Positions 44,904 to 54,110 of a stretch of 64,000 nucleotides of DNA are shown here, piece by piece. The notes beneath the pieces are model-generated. The model did not search any database, was not told the DNA's origin, and saw nothing but the letters and a program-made list of their open reading frames with translations. The stretch is taken from assembly GCA_002914845.1 (NCBI GenBank), contig JXTC01000315.1, positions 192,557 to 256,556 on the forward strand. The letters run 5' to 3'. Origin of the DNA: Trema orientale (Eukaryota > Streptophyta > Magnoliopsida > Rosales > Cannabaceae). Within the stretch, counting starts at the first letter, position 1; every line of letters starts with the position of its first letter. A program made the position numbers and the translations under genes.

Positions 44904-46591
44904 ACACCTTGGTCGGATGTGACCTTTAACCCCACAAAAGTGGCAAACAAGGACAAACTTATGGATCTTACCTCTCGGATTTGATTAAACAGCAGCCTTG
45001 CTGGTTGTTGCAACAGACCGTGAAGTGGTTGTAACAGACTGTGAAGTTGTTGCAACAAATGTAGTTGGTTTCACAAACACTGTTTCAGATTTAGATCTCC
45101 TACCTTTAAAGCCCAATCCACTATTGTCTCCAGTGGATTTTCCAGTTGTCAGAATGTAATCTAACATTTTAGTTCCTGAACTCAACATTTTCACTCCTTT
45201 TTGAGTTCTTTCAAGTTCAAAAGATAATTCTTTCAATTTTTTATCTTTTTCAGAAATGATAAAATTCAAACTTTGCACTTTTATTTCATATTCTTCTTTG
45301 GATTTTATAAGTGCAGTGTTATTACTTACCAAAAGGTGATTATCAGCACATACTTTTAACCATTGAGTGTTCATTTTCTGATATGCCACTCGAATTGAAT
45401 CCTCGTCAGGTTCTGATTCATCACCATCTGAACCGACTTTAGTTGTAACATCATCCGATTTCACAGAATCTGTTGTGACATCACCTTCAACAACAGATGT
45501 GTTATAACAGATTGCTTCTGTTGCAACAGAATCTGCATCTTTCTGCAACATAAATCGTGAGTCATAAAACAAGGAGGTAGTGAGAGCAACATTACTCACC
45601 ATATCTTCTTCTTTACTTCCATTAGATTCTTCATTACTCCAGGCAATGGTCATGGCTTTTAATTTTCTTTTCAGGATGTTGGCACATTCTGATTGAATAT
45701 GCCTATATCCCTCACATTCCCTGCATTAAATACCCTTTTTATTTGAAGAATCAACAGATTTGGAAGAAGTATTACCTTTCGTGTTTTTGGTGGATGAGGA
45801 ATTAGTTTTTGAATTTTTGCCTACATTCTTCAGAAATTTCTTGAAAGTTTTGGTGAGTAGGGCAAGTTCATCATCATCATTTTCCTCATTTGAGGGTTCC
45901 ATGCTTTCTTGTGTTGTCTTGAAAGTAATTGATTTCTCCTTTCTCCTGCTTTTCAAATTCATTTCAAAAGCTCGTAGGAAACTCATCAAATCATCCACCT
46001 TCATTATGTCTAGAATTTTACTTTCTTCTATTGCAACAATCTTTGGCTGAAACCGATCTAGAAGAGACCTGATAATCTTTTTAACCATTATAGATTCAGG
46101 GATCTTTTCACCAAGAGCAAAAGATTCGTTAGCAATATCATACAATTTAGTATAATATCCAGACAAAGTTTCATTTTTTTCTATACATACTTCCTCAAAT
46201 CTAGTAGTGAGAGAAGTGAGTTTATTACCTTAACATCACCTGATCCTTCAAAGTTTGTTTGATGGATTTCCCATGCCTTCTTAGCAGTTTCACATGAGGA
46301 GACCAGCTTGATTTGCTCTACATCACATCCATTAAAAATGGCATGTAAAGCCTTGGTGTTGTAGCTAGCCAACAGATCATCTTGAGGGGACCAATCAATT
46401 TCTGGTTTCAATGAAATGGTTCCATCATCAGCTTTGATTGTAGGATGTGACCATCTAATAAGAATCAATCTCCATGCTTTAATATCCAAAGCTCGAATAA
46501 ATGCCCTCATCCCGGATTTCCAATATGGATAGTTGGTCCCATCCAATAATGGTGGACGAGATATTGAACCTCCTTCATTCAAAAAAGACAT
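44904..46591 (-). pseudogene. Copia gag with two CCHC zinc knuckles, broken
   Basis: It begins MSFLNEGGSISRPPLLDGTNYPYW, split here as MSFLNEGGSIS then RPPLLDGTNYPYWK, the standard N-terminus of plant copia gag. A frameshift near 46170 leads into KLYDIANESFALGEKIPESI and IIRSLLDRFQPKI. An in-frame TAA (45728-45726) lies just before the first zinc knuckle, CRECEGYRHIQSEC (45725-45684). The second knuckle, CHFCGVKGHIRPRC (44945-44904), lies about 250 codons on, after a TAA at 44987-44985. All parts from 46166 down to 44325 are in one frame. The stretch between the knuckles carries VAT repeats (FVATTSQSVTTTSRSVATTS). Gag would form the particle and bind RNA. Confidence 0.8.
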
Positions 46592-46637
46592 ACTAACAAA
46601 ACAAATTAGAAAATTCTAAAATCTCACAAGTGACTCT

Positions 46638-46649
46638 GCTCTGATACCA
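46638..46649 (-). promoter_or_regulatory. Primer binding site (initiator Met tRNA)
   Basis: On the minus strand TGGTATCAGAGC lies 2 bases inside the 5' LTR, the standard plant copia PBS complementary to the 3' end of initiator methionine tRNA. It fixes the element's orientation. Confidence 0.95.
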
Positions 46650-46651
46650 AT

Positions 46652-48035
46652 TGAAAGATCTGCTTTGTTAAATATTACCAAATAATTAATTAATTGATTA
46701 AAATTAATAATTAATTAATTATGTTGTTACATGGGATAAAATATGTTGCAACAACGAGTGTATATGTTGCAACAGAACATAAAACGTTAAGAGATGAACA
46801 CAAGACGTTTTTAACGTGGATCGGACCTCTCCTACTCCATGGGGTCAAGCCCAAACATTAAACAAATTAGTAAAGTATCAAGATTATAAATACCAATTGA
46901 CTAATGCAATAAAAGACTCCATCTTTTCAATTGCCGCAATGTGTTATAACAACTCCACCAATCTTGTTTAGCGAGTCCCCTCGTCTTATTGATCCTTCAC
47001 ATGTGAACTCCCTTCACTGATTCGGATCTATCTCCTCTCGAAGTCGTGTTGCTCTTCCTCCCGAAAAACAAGATACACTCAAGCAAAGTACCTAGAAAAC
47101 CCTAAAGCTCTCTAAGTCTCACAATGGCAATAGAACAAACTCTATGCCTTACATAAAAGCTCTCTCAAAGAGTATTTTCCCTCAAATGAAGTGCATACAA
47201 ATCCCTTGGACTTGGTGAGCTTTTATAGATGAATTTTAAGCCCTAATTTCATGCTCCTTTGGTGTGACTAGGCTGAAAATAAGAAAGGAATGATTTGCCA
47301 CAAAATCTGTTGTCATTCTTTATTTGGACAGTCTGAAATCTGTTGCAACAACTTTCATGAATTGTCCCTAAAAAGTGTCCAGGTGCATTGAGAGAAGTTC
47401 TCCACGATTTTGGCTATGAAATCACTCTTTTATACCTGTAAATTCTTTTATTGAAGACAAAGATTGATTTCATAATTAATTAGAGTCAATCAAAATCAAA
47501 TAAGAAAACTTTCCATAAACAGCATAATCTGTTGCAACAGATTTTGCCTGAAAATCCTGACAGCTCATAAAATTAATTACATTAATTTAATGAGGACATA
47601 TTCTGCACCATAATGGACAAAATATTATCTTGATTCTGCTTATATACTTGTAAAAAATCATTATCCAAGATTTGAGGTAATGAAGAGCAAGAATCAATCT
47701 AAAAATGGAAACTTAATCAAGGAAAAATGAGATAAAATATCTCAATCAATTAGGCCTAGCTTAGTCACGAAATTCTATCAGAAATAATCCCTATCAACCT
47801 TCTAGAAACGTTTAATAAGGAAAATTAGGCCAAATAATGCAAGAACAAAAAATTTCTAAAATTTGATTTTCGGCCTGTGTAAATCCGTTGCGAGCAATCC
47901 TGTAAATCTGTTACAACAAGTATTTTACAACATCAGCAGACCTGTTATAGCAACTTGTTAGTTATCTAACAACAACTTAAGTTTATTGTTTTTGCCAATT
48001 GTTTGCCAACACTGGCCAATACTTTGGACCTAACA
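46652..48035 (-). repeat. 5' LTR of copia element (1384 bp)
   Basis: In element orientation it starts TGTTAGGTCC at 48035 and ends ..GATCTTTCA at 46652. It is longer than the other LTR because of an extra block at about 47572-47850 (between CAGCTCATAA and ATTTTCGGCC), an insertion here or a deletion in the partner. Four perfect TGTTGCAACA palindromes remain; others differ by one or two bases from their 3' LTR counterparts. Confidence 0.9.
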
Positions 48036-48040
48036 AAATC

Positions 48041-49766
48041 ATTTGGTATTTGAATATATCTGTTTTTTTTTTCAATTTAACGTTTTCCTTAAACTTCTAA
48101 CATAATGAGTCACGATTCGGTCAGTGGTTCAACATGAATTGATTCACCAAAATTTAAAGAAGATTTGAATTCCAGAAGTTAAGTAATTTTCAATTTTTTC
48201 TTACATTACGATAATCAGATTAATTTAGAAAATCACAACAATTGTTTTGGGGGAATTAAACAATCATTCTCGCATTTTAAAAGAAAAAAAAATCAAATTT
48301 GCAATCTAGACGTTTGGTTTTGGTTTTAATTTCTTTATGTTAAAAGTATTTAGTGAACATACAAATATATCCTTTACACGTAAAAACTCAACCAAAGAAA
48401 TAGGAATCTTAAAAATCGTGACAAAACAAAACATGACACACTACGTTCATTTATATCATATTTGGATACTTATATAAGCAATATTTTATCTTGTTTGATC
48501 AGTTTTAAATTTTATATTTGTTTTGTTTTAGATTAGTACTTTCGGAGGATAAATTTTAAGTTATATTCACTAATTTTGATTAGTTACTTTGACCAGTGAA
48601 AAATATGAAAGATTAAAAACTAAATTCAAAAGTTTTACTACCAAGTGTGGTAGTTCAGTTGTTAGCAGACTACGGCCAAACGAAGTTACACACCTAGGAG
48701 CCTACGTTAGTATCTTCCGATGAAATAAGGCTGGCCTGAAGGGTACTCATCAAACATTCTCATTGGCAAAGTTCGGAGCATACCTCCGTCCCTCTTTTAG
48801 TATTAGGGAAAATTTTCAGAGGTTTTACTTATAATTTCGAAAAAATAAGATTTTTTTGTGAAAATAAAAAATGAAGTATCAGGATTTACCATGTATTTCT
48901 TTATCCCACCAACAAGAAAATCAATCAATTATTATATCATAACTCAGGAGCAAATTTTTCTAAGTAAAACCTTTGTTTACCGAACACAACCTTTAGAACA
49001 CAACCTTGTGTGTGTGCTTTTATTACGGAAAGTCTAAAAGAGCAGACCTTTTTATAGAGAAAGCCTGTACCTGCTCAAAAGCAGCACAGCAGTCTAAAAT
49101 CTTTGAAAAGGTACACAAAAGTGTCAAAGTGCAAAATTAGGCATCAATTCTCTCATACAGTCCACCAAGTGCAGAAACTAGAAAAATGGGAATCACAGAC
49201 CCCACTCCCCCAAAACATGCACAAACCATTTATAATGGCACCAACATGACAGAATTTATTACTCACTTTTTGGGACCCACCTGGCAGGATTTTAAGGTCA
49301 AATCATTTTGTGATTGGTTCAGTCTTCAATCTTTATGTGGGCATGGACCTTTTCTGGACTTCTTACTAGATTCTCTCCATCATGAAAGTCTCAATAAGTT
49401 TTGTCCAAAATAGGTAAAGAAAAAGAAAAAGATTAATTTGACCAAGTTATTGGCTTAATCTATGGAATATGAGAATCCAAGCAAAAATTTTATTTGGGAT
49501 AAGGATAAAGTTGAATTGGTTTCTTCTACATTTATCTATGATCTCAAAGGTTAAAATGAAAATAAATAAACAATTAAATAAAAGGGATGGCAAAATAAAA
49601 AAACCTTGCACTCTCTGTTGGCTCTATTTTGTTTTGCTCTGCACTCAGTTTATTACAAATATAAACTTTTTTTCTTTACATCAATAGAACAAATACTTAA
49701 ACCAAACTGAAGAAAACTAATGATAATAGCAATAATAATGACGAACTCCTCTGCACAACTAACAAC
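48041..49766. other. Intergenic
   Basis: AT-rich to about 48640, then a short less AT-rich block at 48650-48795 containing GTGGTAGTTCAGTTGTTAGC (tRNA-A-box-like; weak SINE candidate). The part nearest 49700 is probably the 3' UTR of the receptor kinase gene. The open frames at 49186-49413 and 49469-49687 have no recognisable features. Confidence 0.45.
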
Positions 49767-52700
49767 TCACTTAAAGCCCATTTTGGCATTAGAGGAAGAT
49801 GAGTAAAGAAGTGAGGAAGCAGAGAAGCTTGTGTTATTGCTTTTAGGGTACAAGTTTTGCATTGCCATGGCTGCTGCTGCGGAAGATGAAGTTCCCAAGA
49901 CTCCATTAGAGCTCTTTTTATTTTCTTGGGAATGATCATTATTTGCAGGAGATCCTTTGAGAAGCACATCAACTTTAGCATACTCCTCTCTTTCATGCTT
50001 GATCTCCTTGAGCATTGCTGAGACATCTTTCATGGTTGGTCTTTCATCAGGGGATGAGTTTACACACAACAAGGCTATGCCTAAAGCCTGCATCATCTCC
50101 TCTATCTCTGATTCTGATCTAGAAAGTAAGCTTGGGTCCAATACCTCAATCCCTCCCCTCTTCTGTCTCACCCAATCCACTACATGTAGTCCATCGGGTA
50201 TCGTTGGATCTATTGGTTGCTTGCCCGTTAAGACTTCTAATACAACAACGCCATAGCTATAAACATCGCTCTTTTCTGTGATCTTCATCATATAACCATA
50301 TTCTGAAAGAAAAGCAGTAAAAGTTAGTATCGAAAACTACTTTTGATTGTGTTCTTAAAAGGGTTCATAAGAAGTTTCGCAATTTCAGTTCAAAACTAAG
50401 ATAAAACAAATATAAGTGTGTTTGATTTGTGATTTGAGTTCTTTTTTTTTTACTCGGATATCTTGAAAAGAAGGGATATTTTTTCTAGTAGTACAACTAA
50501 AAGTCCATGAAAACTGAATACAAGATGTTTTCTTTCTCACAACCACATGCCTCTTTGTAATTTTTAAATCAAAAACTATATTCAGATATTGTTATCTAAG
50601 GCCTATGCAAATTTAAAAAATTACTTAATTTAATCACGGGTACAAACTAATTATCAAATGCTCATTACTTGGATTACAAACCAGACGCATGTTTTCAAGA
50701 TATAGTAAAATATCGAGTGATTGAGAGAAAAACTTGCCTGGGGCAATATATCCATAAGAGCCAGCCACAGTGTTGGAGGACCGAGCAAAATCGCCATCAT
50801 CAACCAGCTTAGCTAGTCCAAAATCAGCAATATAAGGCTCAAACTCAAGACCAATAAGGATGTTATTGGCCTTGATGTCCCTATGAACAATGGGAGGAAC
50901 ACAATCATGGTGCAGATAAGCAAGTCCCTGAGCTGCACCAAGCAAAATCTGGTACCTAAGCTCCCACTCCAAGCCATTGTTTCCTGTCCTCTCATGAAGA
51001 AGACTGCCCAAACTCCCATTAGGCATGTAATCATACATGAGCAGCCTTGTGTTTCGATTCCAACAACAACCCAGAAACCTAACAATGTTCTTATGACGGA
51101 TTGAGCCAAGAGTTTTCACCTCGGCTGAGAATGAATCTCGAACACCGGACTTCTCATCAACACAACCTGTGGCCGCTGCAGCTGCGGTAGCTGGCCATAG
51201 CTTCTTCACTGCTATAACTTCGCCATTGTCCATATCAGCCCGGTAAACGATCCCAGAACAACCTTTGCCTATCACATTGGTGTCGACTAGACATCTCAGT
51301 ATTTGATCAACTGAGAAGTTGAGCTTTTGGAATGGAGTGAATTGCCAAGGCCACGAGTCACCCAATTCGGAGTCCTCATCGCCATCTCTGATAGTTGTTC
51401 GTGCTCTGATCACCGCGATTACTCCCATCACCACCATTGTTATTGTCAGTGTGATCAGCAGAGCTATTGCCAGCTTAAGTCTCCGCGATCGCCTTATGTC
51501 ATTTTCGCTTCTCCCTAGTCCATTCCGGTTAACATCACTTAAGAAACAAGAATCCCGGATCAAATTCGAAGAGCATAGTCCTTTGTTTCCTTCCAAATCA
51601 GTTGGAGATAACTGCCTGAAGAGCTTGTTGTCTGGAAGATAACCGGTGAAGTTATTGTAAGACACATTAAGAGAGACAAGATTATCAAGCGTTCCCAATG
51701 GACTCAAATCCCCCTCAAGCTTGTTATGTGAGAGATCAAGTATGGAAAGCTTGGTGAGAGCAGATATCTGAGGTGGGATTGGTCCCGAAAGTCCATTGCA
51801 GCTAAGATTCAGAGCAATTTCAAGAGCTTCAATCCGACCCAATTCGACCGGTATGGAGCCTGTGAGCTCATTACTGCTAAGATCAAGTAACTGTAGACTC
51901 AAACAGAGGCCAAGAGACAAAGGAATTGATCCAGAGAATGAATTACTCCTTAAAATGAACTTGTTTAATGAAATCAAACGGCCAAAACTCGAGGGTATCT
52001 GGCCCGAAAATCTATTGGTAGAAACATCCAATACCTGAAGTCCTGATAGAGAGGACAAAGTATGAGGCAGGGGACCTTCCAATGTATTGTTGCTAAGGTC
52101 TATCATCTGCAACTCTGTGCAGCTTCCAATCTCATCCGGTACCATACCAGAAAGGCGATTCGCAGAGAGATCAAGAAAGTTCAAGCTCTTAAGCCCTCCA
52201 ACTGTTGCCGGGATGCCACCAGAAATTCGATTGTTCCCAAGCCGGAGTCGAACAAGGGAGCTACAGTTACCAATCTCCGGCGGTATCGAACCCGAAATAT
52301 CATTGTCAATCAAGAGCAACTTAGTAAGGTTCTGAAGCTGAAACAAGCCAGGGGGTATAGAGCCAGTGAGAAAGTTGTGAGACAAGTCCAAGGCCTGAAG
52401 ACTACTGCAGCCAGCCAAAGAGGAAGGAATGCTTCCCTCAAGCTGGTTCTGCCAAGCGAAGAACACATTAAGTTTAGACAGTTTCCCAAGCTCCGGAGGG
52501 ATCAGACCCGAAATTTGATTGGTATCAAGCTGTAACTGTTCGAGCTTAGAAGCGTTTGAAAGGTTTGGAGGTATAGAACCCGAGACGTTATTATTACTAA
52601 TCATAAACTCAACAAGCTCAGTAAGCTTCCCTATAGACAATGGAATAGTACCAGAGATTGAGTTCAAAGAAAGATCAATATTAGTCAATCTAGTACAATT

Positions 52701-53675
52701 CCCAAGCTCTTCTGGGATTACCCCAACAAGACTATTCTGCCATAAGAACAGTTGCTCAAGCTTTCGGAGCTTACCAAGCTCAGCAGGTATCGAACCAGAC
52801 AAACTGTTTTCATACAAAAACAAGCTCACAAGCTCAGAGCAGTTACCTATCTCATGTGGGATTTCGCCAGAGATCATTGTGGTGTAAATGGACAGAGTCT
52901 GAAGCTTGCTTAGCCGCCCCAATGAGGCCGGCAACGGGCCCGAAATCCCGGTGTCAGCGAGGCCCAACACCGTCAAATTAGCACAGTCTCCGAGCTCGTC
53001 CGGGATCTTTCCGACAATGTCTTGGTTCCCCCCGGCCCGGAGCACTTCCAGGCCGGTCAGCTTCCCGAGTTGGGCCGGGATTGGCCCACTAAGCCGGTTA
53101 TCATAGAGGAGAAGATTCTTGAGCCCAACACAGTCGCCGAGCTCAACTGGGATTCTCCCAGTAAGCTGGTTCGAGTCCAGAATCAAGTCCTGAAGGTTTC
53201 GAAGCTTCCCAATGCTCCGGGGGATCGAACCAGTGAGACTGTTGGAGCTCAGGTCGATGACCGTGAGCTCCGTACAGTCACCGATGTCCTCCGGGACCGG
53301 TCCGGTGAGGTTAGCATCTGAAACGACGAGCCTTTGGAGGGACTTGAAGGAAGAGAGGTTGGAAGGTAATGGGAGGTGGAGTGGTACGGACTCGATGTGG
53401 ATTTGGGTGACGAGGCCTTGAGGAGAGCAGGTTATGGCGGTCCAGTTACATGGGGTGTCGTCTAGAATGTTCCAGTCGGAGAAGAAGGAAGAAGAAGAAG
53501 AAGAGGAAGAGGGTTGGAGCCATGAGAAGAGGAGAGAAGCTTCGTGGCTTGCGGCTATGGCGGAAGTAGGAGCGTGAAAGAGCGTTAAACAGAGGAAAAC
53601 AGAGAATAATGAATGAGAAGAGAAGAAGAAGAAGAAGGGTTGCCTCGAGCTGGGCATCGACGACATTTGCCTCAA
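49767..53675 (-). CDS. RGI: LRR receptor kinase, RGI1/RGI2 (RGF peptide receptor) type
   Basis: Exon 1 is 53675-50738 and exon 2 is 50302-49767, about 1157 residues; Arabidopsis RGI1/2 are similar in size. It has a signal peptide (residues about 13-42), an LRRNT with paired Cys (TPCNWTAITC), about 23 plant LRRs (about 110-690), TM about 733-757, and a kinase with GKGCSG (803-808), VKK lysine (824), HRDIKANN (931) and DFG (951). The R of HRD marks an RD kinase. RAGG at 213-216 matches the RxGG signature known to bind sulfated RGF peptides in RGI receptors. The tail NNTSFSASSLLYSSSS is characteristic of the RGI1/RGI2 pair. The plasma-membrane receptor pairs with SERKs to control root meristem growth through PLETHORA factors. 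The ATG at 53675 is the first of three close in-frame Mets (53666 and 53657); either may be used. The intron is GC-AG. The gene looks intact; RGI1 versus RGI2 is not resolved. Confidence 0.9.
50303..50737 (-). other. GC-AG intron of the RGI-type kinase gene (435 bp)
   Basis: The donor is CCAG followed by GCAAGT, and the acceptor is TTTCTTTCAG followed by AATATGG. A GT donor would not preserve the frame at this point; the GC donor joins G and AA to make the Glu of the kinase APE motif (GYIAPEYGY). The match to AG|GCAAGT is perfect at the other donor positions, as usual for GC introns. If retained, translation adds about 34 residues and stops at 50634, deleting the C-terminal kinase lobe. Confidence 0.9.
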
Positions 53676-54110
53676 TTTCCAAACCCTTTTCTTCTTTCTC
53701 GGGTTTATTGTATCATCGGGTTTTGCAGCAGCCTCACTCTCTCTCTTCTTCTCTTTCTCTCTCTTGCTCTGTTTTCTTGCTTTGAACTCAAACTATACTC
53801 TTTAAGAAAATGAAACCAAAACTCGACCGAGTCTTTCTTTATCTTTTCTTTGTTGAGAGACAGAGTCTCGTATTCATACACAAAAACCAGAATAAAGAAA
53901 AGAAAAATTAAAAAGCAGTGCCTTGAGATCAGCAAAAACTGCAGCTAGCTTAGCTAGCTCCACCATCACCACCCCATGTCTTTTAGCTCTCTCTCTCTCT
54001 CTCTCTCAAGACTTAAAGAGAATAGAATATTGGAGGGTTTTTCTCTGTGGGTTCACGCGCAGGAAGGGAGACAATATCTGTGCATGAATATTTATACATA
54101 TATGTGTGAT
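53676..54110 (-). promoter_or_regulatory. 5' leader and core promoter of the RGI-type gene
   Basis: On the minus strand TATAAATA (54096-54089) lies about 415 bp upstream of the ATG. Between them is a GA-rich leader with (GA)n runs near 53987-54006 and 53740-53765, a common feature of plant receptor kinase leaders. An upstream intron in the leader cannot be excluded. Confidence 0.45.

Larger units (their letters stand above)
39639..48040 (-). mobile_element. Ty1/copia retrotransposon, Sirevirus-like, pol-deleted
   Basis: The element proper is 39644-48035, flanked on both sides by the 5-bp duplication AAATC (39639-39643 and 48036-48040). Transcription would run on the minus strand: 5' LTR (46652-48035), PBS, gag, a small pol remnant, an extra ORF, PPT, 3' LTR (39644-40749). 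Integrase, reverse transcriptase and most of RNase H are missing, so it cannot move alone. The extra ORF between pol and the 3' LTR, two gag zinc knuckles and repeated polypurine tracts are traits of Sireviruses. LTR copies differ at many positions (roughly 5-10% by eye in the first 430 bases), so the insertion is old. Confidence 0.9.

Noticed and set aside
48650-48795. tRNA-like A-box (GTGGTAGTTCAGTTGTTAGC) suggesting a SINE or tRNA gene
   Set aside because: No convincing B box at the right distance, no cloverleaf, no A-tail or target duplication.
50634-50737. Continuous 1013-residue frame running past GYIAP in the receptor kinase
   Set aside because: The extra 34 residues are intron sequence; the conserved APEYGY continuation is restored by the GC donor at 50737-50736 and acceptor at 50303.
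51319-53421. Several plus-strand frames opposite the receptor kinase
   Set aside because: They mirror the regular LRR codon pattern on the other strand.
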